DNA of 64,000 bases from 13-2-20CM-66-19 sp036273735 (lineage in GTDB: Bacteria; Pseudomonadota; Gammaproteobacteria; Steroidobacterales; Steroidobacteraceae). Where the stretch lies: NCBI GenBank assembly GCA_036273735.1, contig DASUHA010000106.1, forward strand, positions 1-64,000, given 5' to 3'. The position numbers and the translations under genes are program-made. Positions 1 through 9,074 of the stretch are shown here, in pieces (the first letter of the stretch is position 1; the number at the start of each line of letters is the position of its first letter). The notes under the pieces are model-generated. The model was not told where the DNA came from and searched no databases. It worked only from the letters and a program-made list of their open reading frames with translations.

Positions 1-69
1 ATACCGGGTCGGTTCCTCTACGGCCGTATAGGGGTGAAGTTCTAGGGCGGTCTTCAGGGGGAAAATGCC

Positions 70-1623
70 ATGCACAAGAGCGCAACCTTCGCCGCAGTCT
101 CCCTTCTTGCCTTCGCTCTCTGTTCCGCCGCCGGCTTTGCCGCCGAGCCCGCAGCCGGCCCGGTGGCGCCTGCGCCCTTCAATGCGCCGTTCAAAGCCGA
201 GCCCTTCGGCACGGGACCGGTCAGGGTCGGCCCGCCGAACGGCACCGTCATCGCGGTCGGCGGCGGCGCGCAGGGGCCGGAGATATACAAGGCATTCATC
301 GATGCCGCGGGCGGGCCCGACGCGCTCATCCTCGACGTGCCCAACAACAGCATCCCGGACCGCACGAGCGCAGCTCCCAAGTGGGTGGGCGAGGGGCTTC
401 GCAAGAACGGAGCTCGCAATGTCCGCGTGCTCTTCACGCAGAGCCGCGAAGTCGCCGATAGCGAGGCGTTCGTGGCCATCATCAAACAGGCCAGGGGCAT
501 TTGGTTCGATGGCGGCCGCCAGTACCTCGACGTAGCCGCTTACGGCGGCACCAAGAGTGAGCATGCATTCCGGGGCGTACTCGAGCGGGGCGGGGTCATC
601 GGCGGCTCCTCAGCCGGCATGGCTGTCCTCGGCGATTTCCTGGTGCGCGGCGCGCCGAGCAACAACAACTACATCGAGGACTATCCGGGACACGAGAAAG
701 GTTTCGGCTATCTGCGCGATACCGCCACCGACATGCACGTCGTCGCGCGCGAGCGTCTGGCCGATCTGACCGACGTAATAGCGAGACATCCCGAAGTGCT
801 CGGTATCTCCGCGGACGAGGGAACGGCGTGGGTAATCCACGGGGATATGGGACGCATAATCGGCCGTGACAAGGCGTTCGTCTACAGCGCGAATGGCCCG
901 ACGGACAAGGGTGTCCCGTACCTGATGTTGCATCCGGGCGATACATACAACCTGTACACCCGGAAGGTCGTCAGCCGTGCTGCCGATAGATCTCCCGTGA
1001 CCAGTCAATTCATTGCGTCGTTGTTCAAGAAATACGACGCGCCTCTCTTGGGTGGCGCGACGGTGCTCGTTGCGCAGGGAGGCGACGTATTCGTCGACCG
1101 CGCGTTTGGGATTCCTCCGCAGGATCGATACATGCCAAGGACGACGCTCCCGCAGTTTCCCATCGGCGACATTGGAGAGGTATTTACCTCCCTATGTGCC
1201 CAAATTCCGGCGAAGGCTCCCCCCCGGAGTGGTCCCGGCGGTCCCCTGCGGCCAACCTACTACTCATCTGCGCTCGAGAAGTGCGTGGCCCGGCTCTCGA
1301 CGCCGATCGGCATGCACCGCACCACGGTTCCGCCGGGTGCCCCGGGTATCGTATCGGACGTCGATGAGCTCTACCGGATGGACCTCGGTCTCGAGTATCA
1401 GGCGACCTGGCCAAAAGCCGACTACTCCAGAGGGTGGACGCCCGATACGTTCGATGGCGTGCAACGCTTCGCGGCGTATGCAACGCAGGACGGCAAGCGA
1501 GCTGCCTTCGTTCGCATACCTTCGCGCCATGCGACGGTGATCATCCTGACCAACGACCCTGACGCTGATGCGCGAGGGATGGCGGAGCGAATTACCAGCC
1601 AACTCCTGGGCGCATCGCACTGA
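70..1623 (+). CDS. Exported cyanophycinase-like peptidase (S51) with a degenerate beta-lactamase-like C-terminal region
   Basis: The 517-residue protein starts with a signal peptide (about residues 1-24, ending in an AGFAA-type site). The start at 70 has a purine-rich Shine-Dalgarno just upstream. Residues 55-320 form an S51 cyanophycinase-type domain: a glycine-rich GGGAQG segment near residue 64, FDGGRQ with Gln151, and the nucleophile elbow GGSSAG with Ser181. Family members cut cyanophycin, the Asp-Arg storage polymer, into beta-Asp-Arg dipeptides. From about residue 331 the protein resembles class C beta-lactamase/S12 proteins (VLVAQGGDVFVDRAFG, FPIGDIGEVFT, a PIGMHRTTV-like segment, a terminal VIILTN strand). 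The S-x-x-K motif is replaced by Asp367 and Glu370, so that part should be catalytically dead. Export suggests a role in scavenging peptides. The exact substrate is unproven. Confidence 0.85.
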   Translation: MHKSATFAAVSLLAFALCSAAGFAAEPAAGPVAPAPFNAPFKAEPFGTGPVRVGPPNGTVIAVGGGAQGPEIYKAFIDAAGGPDALILDVPNNSIPDRTSAAPKWVGEGLRKNGARNVRVLFTQSREVADSEAFVAIIKQARGIWFDGGRQYLDVAAYGGTKSEHAFRGVLERGGVIGGSSAGMAVLGDFLVRGAPSNNNYIEDYPGHEKGFGYLRDTATDMHVVARERLADLTDVIARHPEVLGISADEGTAWVIHGDMGRIIGRDKAFVYSANGPTDKGVPYLMLHPGDTYNLYTRKVVSRAADRSPVTSQFIASLFKKYDAPLLGGATVLVAQGGDVFVDRAFGIPPQDRYMPRTTLPQFPIGDIGEVFTSLCAQIPAKAPPRSGPGGPLRPTYYSSALEKCVARLSTPIGMHRTTVPPGAPGIVSDVDELYRMDLGLEYQATWPKADYSRGWTPDTFDGVQRFAAYATQDGKRAAFVRIPSRHATVIILTNDPDADARGMAERITSQLLGASH

Positions 1624-1791
1624 GCAGTGCCGTGCCGCAGCAAGCCGGGCGAGCTGCACCAGCCGGAATGCGCCACCCTCATGCTCCGCTCGAGCGCGAG
1701 CGATACCGATCCGGATATCCTGCTGCTTCAGAACGAGAAGCAACACACTCAGAGCGATAAGTTCATCGACCAGGCGGCGGGAGGCTCAAAC

Positions 1792-3348
1792 ATGAAGAGA
1801 CTCGTGGGATCACTGATGATTGCTTCGCTCGCGTTCTGGGGAGTATCCCCAATGGCGAAGGCAAAGCCACCGGTCAGGGGTCCCGCATCGCCAGGCACGC
1901 TCTCCCCTCCGAAGACCGTCGAATCGGTTACGCGGGGAAGCGTAACGGTCGAGGGACGCAAGCTCGAGTACACCGCGACCGCGGGTACCATCGTTCTCGA
2001 GGATGCCCGCGGCAGACCCACCGGCAGCATGTTCTACATCGCATATGTGAAGAGTGGGGTGAAGGACGCAAGCCGACGCCCCGTGACCTTTTTCTACAAT
2101 GGCGGCCCGGGATCCTCGAGCGTCTGGCTGCACATGGGGGCGTTCGGGCCATGGCGCGTAGTGACCAGCGACCATACGCATACGCCCGCGGCACCCTACA
2201 AAATCGTCAACAACGAGTACAGCTTGCTGGATGTGACGGATGAGGTCTTCATCGACGCAATGGGCACGGGCTATAGCCGCATCATAGGGAAGGATGAGGG
2301 TGGTGTCGGGGAGGCGAAGGACTTTTATGGTATCGACGCGGACGTTGCGTCATTCGCGCAGTTCATCACCCGCTATCTCAGCAAAAACGACCGCTGGAAC
2401 TCGCCCAAATACGTCTACGGCGAGAGCTATGGAACGCTACGAAGCGCGGCCCTGGTCGACTACCTGCAGGAGCGCAATGCCACCGACATCAACGGGATCA
2501 TCCTGCAATCGACGGTTTTGACCCATCTCACGAACCGGTTTTGGCCGAACAACGACGTTCCTTACGAGGTCTTCCTGCCCACATACGCGGCCACGGCGTG
2601 GTACCACCATCGCTTGCCGAAGCAGCCCGCGACGCTGGAGCCATTCCTGCAGCAGGTGGAGCAATTCGCGCTCGGCGATTATGCCGCCGCATTGAATGCC
2701 GGCAATGCATTGAGCGCAGACAAGTTCAACTCCATTGCGCAAAAGCTGCATGAATACACCGGCCTCAGCACGGCCTTCGTCGAGAAGGCCAATCTGCGCG
2801 TCACGGATCAGGAATTCTTCCATGAGTTGCTGGCCGACCAGGATGACACCGTCGGACGACTGGATTCGCGCTTCTCCGGTCCGAGCATGGACCCGCTGAG
2901 CCAGGGCGCCCTCTACGATCCGCAGTCAGCCGCCATCAGCTCAGCCTACGCGGCCGCCTTCAACGATTACGTGCATGGCACACTCAAATTCGGCCGCGAT
3001 CGTGTCTACTTGCTGGAAGGGAACGTTCGTCCCTGGAGCCTCGAGCATCTGGACCCTCTGACGCGGCGTCCGCAGGACGGCTTCGCGTCCGTTGCGGTAG
3101 ATCTCGCGCAGGCAATGAAGCGCGATCCCGGTCTTCAGGTGCTGGCGCAAAACGGTTACTACGACCTTGCGACTCCATACTTCGGAACCGTCTACATCAT
3201 GAACCACCTGAATATACCGCGGGAATTACGCGCTCACATCCACATGGAGTTCTATGATTCGGGTCACATGATTTACGCGCACGCTCCAGCGCTGAAGAAG
3301 TTACACGATACGACCGCGACGTTCATAACGGCAACCGGGACTGGCTAG
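1792..3348 (+). CDS. Exported S10 serine carboxypeptidase-like protein
   Basis: The 518-residue protein is related to peptidase family S10 (carboxypeptidase Y type). I chose the ATG at 1792 because it gives a clean signal peptide (MKRLVGSLMIASLAFWGVSPMAKA) after a GGCGGGAGG ribosome site; the open frame runs further upstream without coding character. The catalytic triad is visible: Ser212 in GESYGT, Asp458 in NGYYDLATPY and His492 in YDSGHMIYAH. FFYNGGPGSSS is the family's oxyanion-hole segment. The enzyme should remove C-terminal residues from peptides in the periplasm or outside the cell. It lies between two other exported proteins on the same strand, 168 bp after the S51 gene and 17 bp before the next gene, so the last two are probably co-transcribed. 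Confidence 0.9.
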   Translation: MKRLVGSLMIASLAFWGVSPMAKAKPPVRGPASPGTLSPPKTVESVTRGSVTVEGRKLEYTATAGTIVLEDARGRPTGSMFYIAYVKSGVKDASRRPVTFFYNGGPGSSSVWLHMGAFGPWRVVTSDHTHTPAAPYKIVNNEYSLLDVTDEVFIDAMGTGYSRIIGKDEGGVGEAKDFYGIDADVASFAQFITRYLSKNDRWNSPKYVYGESYGTLRSAALVDYLQERNATDINGIILQSTVLTHLTNRFWPNNDVPYEVFLPTYAATAWYHHRLPKQPATLEPFLQQVEQFALGDYAAALNAGNALSADKFNSIAQKLHEYTGLSTAFVEKANLRVTDQEFFHELLADQDDTVGRLDSRFSGPSMDPLSQGALYDPQSAAISSAYAAAFNDYVHGTLKFGRDRVYLLEGNVRPWSLEHLDPLTRRPQDGFASVAVDLAQAMKRDPGLQVLAQNGYYDLATPYFGTVYIMNHLNIPRELRAHIHMEFYDSGHMIYAHAPALKKLHDTTATFITATGTG

Positions 3349-3365
3349 CTCCGAGGTGATCGATC

Positions 3366-6300
3366 ATGTTCAAGCTGAATGACTTCCGCCCGCCAGGGTT
3401 GCTCGCCGGTGTGCTCCTGGCTGCGCCCTCGGCGTTTGCAGCCACCGTGCCTCCAGCGAAGCTCGCCCACGCTCTGCAGTGGCGTAGCCTCGGTCCCTAT
3501 CGGGGCGGGATCGTGGAATCGGTCGCGGGCATAGCCAGCGAACCCAATCACTACTACATGGGAGCGGGCGGCGGTGGCGTGTGGGAGAGCAGGGACTACG
3601 GCAACAGCTGGAAGAACATCTCCGACAAATACTTCAAGAACAACAATATCGGCGCGATTGCGGTAGCGCCCTCAAACCCGAAGGTCATCTACGTCGGCAC
3701 GGGCAATCCGGCGTTCCGGAATACTTTCCTGACCGGCGACGGAATGCACAAATCGACCGATGGCGGCAAAACGTGGAGCAACATCGGACTGGAGAAGACA
3801 GGCATCATCAGCTGGATCATCGTCGATCCAAACGATGCCAACGTCGTGTACGCGGGAGCGCTCGGGCAGGGCTGGGTATCCAATCCCGACCGCGGCGTCT
3901 TCAAGACGACCGACGGAGGGGCCACCTGGAAGAAGGTTCTCTACGTCGATGACAAGACCGGCGCCATCACTCTGGGAATGGCCCCCTCGAATCCACAGGT
4001 GCTGTATGCCTCGATGTGGCAGGCCTATCGCCGCCACTGGATGCTGTCGAGCGGCGGTCCGGGAAGCGGCCTCTACAAGACCACGGACGGCGGAGCCACA
4101 TGGACCAATATTTCGCACCGTACGGGGCTGCCGCCGGGCATTTGGGGCAAGGTGACGGTGGCCGTCGCGCCGAGCGATCCCAATGTCGTCTACACGCTGA
4201 TGCAGGTCAAATATCGGGGTGAGATCGGAGGGCTGTTTCGGTCCGACAATGGTGGCAGGAGCTGGACGCTGATGAACAACAGTCCGGCGATCACCCAGCG
4301 TGCCATGTACTACATGAGGGTATACGTCGATCCCAAGGATCCGAACACGGTCTATCTGCCGAACACGAGCATACAAGTCTCCCACGACGGCGGTAAGACA
4401 CTCTCCGAGATACAGCCGCCGCACGGAGACAACCACGCCTTCTGGATCAATCCGAATGATCCCCAGATCTTCGTCGAAGGGAACGACGGCGGCGCAACCG
4501 TAACGCGGGACGGCGGCAAGACCTGGAGCTCCGAGCTCAATCAGCCGACGGGGCAGTACTATCACGCCAATCTCGATAAGCAGTTTCCTTTCAACATATA
4601 CGCCGCTCAGCAGGACGACGGCTCATACTTCGGACCGAGTGCGGTGCCCGCCGGACGCCTGCCTCCGGTATGGCCTCGGGTCGCGGGTGGCGAAGAGGGT
4701 TGGGTGGTGCCGACACCGGGGCGGCCGTGGATTACCTACGGAGACGCCTACTATAGCGATGAGTTCCGCGACGATCAGCGGACGGGGCTGATCACGAACG
4801 TGAGCCCGTGGCCCGAGTTCAAGTTCGGCCTGGCGGGGACGGAGATCAAGTATCGTTACGGCTGGTGGCATCGGCCCGCGGTGTTCGCGCCCCACAATCC
4901 GAATGAGCTCCTGGTCGGCGGGAACGTGCTGTTCGAGTCGCTGGATCCCGGCGTCCTGCCGTGGAAAGTGATCAGCCCGGACCTGACACGCAACGACAAG
5001 AGCAAGCAGCTGCGTTCGGGCGGTCCGATCAGCGCCGACATGACCGGCGAAGAGATGTTCGATACGCTGTCCACGATCGCCTTCTCGCCGCTCAGCGACA
5101 ACATCATCTGGACCGGCTCCGACGACGGGTTGGTGTATGTGACGACGGACGGGGGTGGTCACTGGAGCCAGGTCCGGCCGCCGGCGTTGGCGACCTGGTC
5201 AACCATCACGTGCATCGAGCCGTCGCATACCGACGCTGGTACGGCCTATATGGCGGCGAGTCGCTTTGAGTGGAACGATTTCCATCCCTATGTGTACAAG
5301 ACCACGGACTATGGGAAGCACTGGACGGAAATCACCACGGGGCTGCCCGCTGATCAGTACATCGAGAGCGTACGCCAGGACCCGGGCGACCCGGATCTCC
5401 TTTTGGTCGGCACGAGTGCCACGGTGTTCACGAGCCTGGACGGCGGCACTCAGTGGGTGCCGTTGGGCCTCAATCTGCCGCCGGTGCGGGTGACGGATGT
5501 GGCCATCCAGTCCGCGCAGCACACGGTGGTGCTGTCCACTTTTGGCCGCGCGTTCTGGGCGCTCGATGACCTCCAGTTCCTGGAGCAGCTGACGAGTGCG
5601 CACGTGGCGGATGACTCGCCGTATCTCTTCAAGCCGCAGCAGACCTGGCTCGTCAAGCGGAGCACGTTTGATTTCGGCGAAGGCGGCGGCAGCAGCGTCG
5701 GCGGAGCCAATTTGCCCACGGGCACCGCGGTGTTCTTCAATCTGCCGGCAGATTACGCAGGGCAGCCGGTGAAGCTGAGCTTCACCGACGCCGAGGGGAA
5801 GCCGATCAGCAGCTTCTTGTTGCCACAGAAGCCGAATGAAGGCGGTGCCACCTTTCGGAGGCGGGCGGCGAAGCCGGAGAAGCTCCATCCCGGCGTAAAT
5901 CGCTTCATGTGGAACCTGCGATATCCGACGGCGGTGGACGTGAAGGGCGCGTATCACGCCGGCCGTTCAGTGACCGTGCCGATTGGTCCGGAAGTGGTGC
6001 CGGGAACGTACTACGCGGTCCTGACCTATGGCGGTAACACTCAGAAGCAGTCGTTCGAGGTCAAGCTCGATCCGAATCTGAGGACCACACAGGCCGGGTT
6101 GCAGCAGCGCTTCGATCTGCTGATGAGCATCCAGGCGTCCATGAACAGACTCGATATCGCGCTCAACGATGCCACGGATGCCCGGAGCAGGATCGAGAAG
6201 GCCGTGGCGGACAAACAGGTGTCGGCGAGGCGGGCGCAGAAGGTGCTTGCGGATCTCAATCGCGACATCGATGCCGTCATCGATTTCAAGATCCAGTCCA

Positions 6301-6494
6301 GCAGGGGCTTCGATGTTTTCCCGCCGCGGCTGCGCTCGTGGCTGAGCGCGATCTATACCCGCGTCGACTATGCCTACGTGCAACCAACACCTGAGATGAT
6401 GCAGGTTGCGAGCGGGTACATCGATGACGAGCACAAGGGCGTGGCGCGTCTGCAATCCGACGTCGCCCGAGCGAGCTCAGTGCTGAAGCACTGA
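3366..6494 (+). CDS. Exported VPS10/BNR-repeat beta-propeller protein
   Basis: This 1042-residue protein begins with a signal peptide ending near residue 25 (PSAFA) and a strong GAGGTGAT ribosome site. Residues 40-740 carry many Asp-box/BNR motifs of the S-x-D-x-G-x-T-W type (KSTDGGKTW, KTTDGGATW twice, RSDNGGRSW, TRDGGKTW, TTDGGGHW, TSLDGGTQW). These are the hallmark of sortilin/VPS10-like and sialidase-like propellers. The C-terminal 300 residues contain a beta-rich segment and a helical stretch (about residues 900-1000) rich in charged residues, as in many proteins annotated as glycosyl hydrolase with BNR repeats. No catalytic glycosidase residues can be named with confidence. A binding or scaffolding role outside the inner membrane is an inference. 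It follows the S10 gene at 17 bp. Confidence 0.85.
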   Translation: MFKLNDFRPPGLLAGVLLAAPSAFAATVPPAKLAHALQWRSLGPYRGGIVESVAGIASEPNHYYMGAGGGGVWESRDYGNSWKNISDKYFKNNNIGAIAVAPSNPKVIYVGTGNPAFRNTFLTGDGMHKSTDGGKTWSNIGLEKTGIISWIIVDPNDANVVYAGALGQGWVSNPDRGVFKTTDGGATWKKVLYVDDKTGAITLGMAPSNPQVLYASMWQAYRRHWMLSSGGPGSGLYKTTDGGATWTNISHRTGLPPGIWGKVTVAVAPSDPNVVYTLMQVKYRGEIGGLFRSDNGGRSWTLMNNSPAITQRAMYYMRVYVDPKDPNTVYLPNTSIQVSHDGGKTLSEIQPPHGDNHAFWINPNDPQIFVEGNDGGATVTRDGGKTWSSELNQPTGQYYHANLDKQFPFNIYAAQQDDGSYFGPSAVPAGRLPPVWPRVAGGEEGWVVPTPGRPWITYGDAYYSDEFRDDQRTGLITNVSPWPEFKFGLAGTEIKYRYGWWHRPAVFAPHNPNELLVGGNVLFESLDPGVLPWKVISPDLTRNDKSKQLRSGGPISADMTGEEMFDTLSTIAFSPLSDNIIWTGSDDGLVYVTTDGGGHWSQVRPPALATWSTITCIEPSHTDAGTAYMAASRFEWNDFHPYVYKTTDYGKHWTEITTGLPADQYIESVRQDPGDPDLLLVGTSATVFTSLDGGTQWVPLGLNLPPVRVTDVAIQSAQHTVVLSTFGRAFWALDDLQFLEQLTSAHVADDSPYLFKPQQTWLVKRSTFDFGEGGGSSVGGANLPTGTAVFFNLPADYAGQPVKLSFTDAEGKPISSFLLPQKPNEGGATFRRRAAKPEKLHPGVNRFMWNLRYPTAVDVKGAYHAGRSVTVPIGPEVVPGTYYAVLTYGGNTQKQSFEVKLDPNLRTTQAGLQQRFDLLMSIQASMNRLDIALNDATDARSRIEKAVADKQVSARRAQKVLADLNRDIDAVIDFKIQSSRGFDVFPPRLRSWLSAIYTRVDYAYVQPTPEMMQVASGYIDDEHKGVARLQSDVARASSVLKH

Positions 6495-6728
6495 CACGCC
6501 GCGGTTTGCACTGGAGGGCTCGCACTCCGTCGCCGCCCGAAACGCGTTGCTCGCGGTTCAGCGGCCCGAGCGCGAGGGGGTTGCGCAGTCACGACCCACG
6601 CAACCCTGTGCGCAGGTATGGCGACCTCGTCCGGGGTGAGCCCGTGAGTGATCAGCCGTTGCATTGCTGATCCGTTCCCCCGGACAAATCACCTCGATCG
6701 GACCGCTCGGCTGCCGCCCACCGTAGAG
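6495..6728. other. Intergenic stretch without a recognised gene
   Basis: No reading frame here has a ribosome site or recognisable protein family, and no RNA gene is seen. The stretch separates the exported-protein genes from the padR promoter region that begins around 6729. Confidence 0.5.
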
Positions 6729-6783
6729 CTTTCATTTCGCTTGAAAGCGTGGCCATTTCATGGTACCTTTATGAAACAAGGTA
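6729..6783 (+). promoter_or_regulatory. Promoter and probable PadR operator
   Basis: A promoter is readable as TTGAAA (6741-6746), a 17-bp spacer and TACCTT (6764-6769). The -10 element is itself the left arm of a dyad, TACCTT-N8-AAGGTA (6764-6769 and 6778-6783). A second dyad, CTTTCA-N7-TGAAAG (6729-6734 and 6742-6747), overlaps the -35. The layout fits autorepression by the PadR protein encoded just downstream. That PadR binds here is inferred from position and symmetry. Confidence 0.5.
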
Positions 6784-6795
6784 GCTTTCCATTCA

Positions 6796-7119
6796 ATGAG
6801 CGAGGATCCAAAACTCGGAGCGCTGCGCAAGGGATTCCTGGAGTTCCTGGTACTGCGGATCGTCAGCGGCTCGACGGTGTATGCGGCCGACATATTGAAG
6901 AAACTGGGCGCGACGGACTTCGCGACGCAGGAGGGGACGCTGTATCCGCTGTTGAGCCGCCTGCGGCGCGAAGGGCTGCTCGACTACGAGTGGCAGGAAT
7001 CCGAGGCCGGTCCGCCGCGCAAGTATTACCGCCTCACTGCCGCCGGCCGGCGGCAGCTGGCAGAGTTCGACGCCTATTGGGCGCGTCTGAATCAAACGAT
7101 CGATTCGATGGGAATTTGA
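6796..7119 (+). CDS. PadR family transcriptional repressor
   Basis: The 107-residue protein matches the PadR winged-helix family: an N-terminal segment KLGALRKGFLEFLVLRIV, recognition helix region ADILKKLGATDFATQEGTLYPLLSRLRREGLL, and the wing YEWQESEAGPPRKYYRLTAAGRRQL. It is the short PadR-s1 type with a minimal C-terminal dimerisation helix. It ends 3 bp before the PspC-domain gene and almost certainly shares its transcript. PadR/PspC-type pairs usually form a small envelope-stress operon in which the repressor controls its own operon. The effector cannot be told from sequence. Confidence 0.92.
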   Translation: MSEDPKLGALRKGFLEFLVLRIVSGSTVYAADILKKLGATDFATQEGTLYPLLSRLRREGLLDYEWQESEAGPPRKYYRLTAAGRRQLAEFDAYWARLNQTIDSMGI

Positions 7120-7122
7120 TCC

Positions 7123-8373
7123 ATGCGACAGGTCATATCCGTGAGCCTCAACGGTCGGGCCTACCAGCTCGAAGACGACGCACATGCGGCGTTGGCAGAG
7201 TATCTGGACCGGGCCTCGCGCTCACTCGCGGGCAATCCGGATCAGACCGAGATCCTCGCCGATCTCGAGCAGGCAATCGCGGACAAGTTGGAGCGCTGCC
7301 TCACCCCGCACAAGACGGTGGTCGTCCGTGCCGAGGTCGAGCAGGTCATTCGAGAGATGGGGCCGGTGGACTCGGGTGCCGGAACCGGCGCCACGCACGA
7401 TGGTGCCTCTGCCGATGCGGCAGCCCGAGGGAGCGGATCCGCTGGCACCGCCGCGGGTGCTGCGCCCCAAAGTGGCGCCGCGGCCTCGAAGCGGCTCTAC
7501 CAGATCAGCGATGGCGCATTGATCAGTGGAGTATGCAAAGGCATTGCCGTCTACATGGATATCGATGTGACGCTGGTGCGGCTCCTGTTCGTGATCGCGG
7601 CGGTGCTCTCCGGCGGACTTGCCGTTCTGCTCTACATCGCCATGATGTTCATCGTGCCGTATGCCAAGACGCCGGAGGAGTACGCCGCAGCCAGGGGATT
7701 GCCTTTCAACGCACGCGTGCTGGTGGAGCGGGCGAAACTCAAGGCTGCACGCCTGGCCGATGTTGCCGCCCAGGCAGCGATGCACAACCACTCGCCTGAG
7801 GCGCGCGCGCAGTGGAAAGCTGAATGGCGCAAGGCCAGGGCGGAGTGGCGTCAGGAGTGGCGCCGGAGCCGCGCTCACTGGCGCGCATATCGATGGGCAG
7901 GTGTTCCCCCGAGCCCCATTCCGTCGTCACCGCAGCCGCCCTTGCCACCGCTGGCGCACCTCATTTCCGGCCTGATATGGGCCGCGCTGGGTCTCATCGC
8001 AGTGCTGATCACAGTGGCCTGGCTGCTCGCGCTGTTCTCGCTGATCACGACGGGCGCGGTGTTCGATTGGATGCCGTTTCACCTGCCACTGTGGGCCTCG
8101 ATCATCGCGCTTGTCCTGATCTATCAGGCGGTGGTATGGCCGCTGCGGGCCGTTCGTCACGGCCTGATGCCCCGCTTCTACGGGTACGCCTATCCGTGGC
8201 ACTCGTTTTGGGACGGACTCCTCGGTGTGTGTCTCTTCATCTTCGTGGTGTGGTACTTCACTCACCACGGCCACGATCTGCGGCACTCGTTCGAGTCGCT
8301 GCAGCAGAGCCTGCGGCCGGCGTGGCAGCAGTTCCTGGGGGCGTGGCAGACCCTCGTTCAAGGCGCGCATTGA
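7123..8373 (+). CDS. PspC domain membrane protein
   Basis: The 416-residue protein has three parts. Residues 1-85 are a soluble N-terminal region (VSLNGRAYQLEDDAHAALAEYLD) seen in front of PspC in many proteobacterial homologues. Residues 123-180 are the PspC domain (KRLYQISDGALISGVCKGIAVYMDIDVTLVRLLF) running into a transmembrane helix. The C-terminal half has an Arg/Trp-rich stretch (residues 225-260, with repeated EWRxxR) and about three further membrane helices. PspC proteins sense inner-membrane stress together with PspB/PspA; neither partner is encoded nearby, so the signalling partner is unknown. The gene is coupled to padR. Confidence 0.88.
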   Translation: MRQVISVSLNGRAYQLEDDAHAALAEYLDRASRSLAGNPDQTEILADLEQAIADKLERCLTPHKTVVVRAEVEQVIREMGPVDSGAGTGATHDGASADAAARGSGSAGTAAGAAPQSGAAASKRLYQISDGALISGVCKGIAVYMDIDVTLVRLLFVIAAVLSGGLAVLLYIAMMFIVPYAKTPEEYAAARGLPFNARVLVERAKLKAARLADVAAQAAMHNHSPEARAQWKAEWRKARAEWRQEWRRSRAHWRAYRWAGVPPSPIPSSPQPPLPPLAHLISGLIWAALGLIAVLITVAWLLALFSLITTGAVFDWMPFHLPLWASIIALVLIYQAVVWPLRAVRHGLMPRFYGYAYPWHSFWDGLLGVCLFIFVVWYFTHHGHDLRHSFESLQQSLRPAWQQFLGAWQTLVQGAH

Positions 8374-8419
8374 GCAGTAACCCTCGGGCGACGGGCAGGC
8401 GACGCGCAGCCGATCCTGA

Positions 8420-8779
8420 CTACCTGTTTCCTGCATACAGGCCCCAGAACCACTCCGACAGGAAAGACAGCGCCGCCAAAGCGAGGGTGCTGTTGACTGC
8501 CACCCCGAGTGCGTTTCCGCCGGGCAGGACGCCGAGCCCGACGAGTCCGGTTGCTATGGCGCCAAGCCACAACAGCGGAGCGGAGATGAAGCAATGGCGG
8601 CGGCCGCAACGTGCCGCATTGAGGGCACACCCCGTTCCCATCCACGCCAACGCGATGGTCCATATGAGGGCGGTCCGTGCGAGCGGCATATGCCGGAAGT
8701 TCGTCGAAATTCCGAGCGAGATCGGCAACACCCACCAGAAGAGGATGCCGATGGGCTGACGCAGCCAGTCTTTGGACAT
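8420..8779 (-). CDS. Small integral membrane protein at the end of the mer-like operon
   Basis: The 119-residue protein has about four hydrophobic segments and no signal peptide. I chose the ATG at 8779; the open frame extends further upstream but without coding character. The most distinctive stretch is NAARCGRRHCFISAPLLWLGA (Cys58, His62, Cys63), with another Cys at 51 in the preceding helix. Similar small membrane proteins accompany mercury-related genes in other proteobacteria (recalled, not checked). The Cys/His residues at the membrane face would suit metal handling. It is the last gene of the minus-strand run merT - lipoprotein - GDCCVxC, 49 bp after its neighbour. The function is unknown. 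Confidence 0.7.
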   Translation of the reverse strand: MSKDWLRQPIGILFWWVLPISLGISTNFRHMPLARTALIWTIALAWMGTGCALNAARCGRRHCFISAPLLWLGAIATGLVGLGVLPGGNALGVAVNSTLALAALSFLSEWFWGLYAGNR

Positions 8780-8828
8780 TGCGGGCGCTGCGGGTGCGCA
8801 GCCTCGGGGGCTTGCGGTCACTTCGAGG

Positions 8829-9074
8829 TCACCTACAACAGCCCGGATCACCTGTGGCCCGGGCCAGCTGCACGGGCGGGCACGGCACGGAGCCGTACGA
8901 ACAGAACACGCAGCAATCACCCGGCTTGGGCCTCAGCATGGAACCGCACGCAGGACATTCGAAGAAGTAGATGCAGGCATCGACCGGCATCGCTTCCGCG
9001 TGACGCGCCCGGCAGAATGGGCAGGTGAGCTCCGAGCTCCTCACCGGCACGATGGAGGGGGTTTCTGCCGTCAT
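8829..9074 (-). CDS. GDCCVxC domain-containing protein
   Basis: The 81-residue cysteine-rich protein has nine cysteines before the C-terminal tail. CxxC pairs lie at Cys18/Cys21 and Cys40/Cys43, followed by PGDCCVFCSYGSVPCPP (Cys54, Cys55, Cys58, Cys65). This is the GDCCVxC family, in which some members carry selenocysteine; here all positions are ordinary Cys codons. Its ATG overlaps the TGA of the upstream lipoprotein gene (ATGA), so the two are translationally coupled. Family members are often found with mer genes. A role in binding soft metal ions is likely but not demonstrated by sequence. Confidence 0.88.
   Translation of the reverse strand: MTAETPSIVPVRSSELTCPFCRARHAEAMPVDACIYFFECPACGSMLRPKPGDCCVFCSYGSVPCPPVQLARATGDPGCCR

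Noticed and set aside
6648..7799. 383-codon open frame overlapping padR and pspC
   Set aside because: Shadow frame. PadR and PspC domains are unmistakable in the other frames.
8829..9074. Possible selenoprotein reading of the GDCCVxC gene
   Set aside because: All key positions are Cys codons and there is no in-frame TGA, so no selenocysteine is needed.
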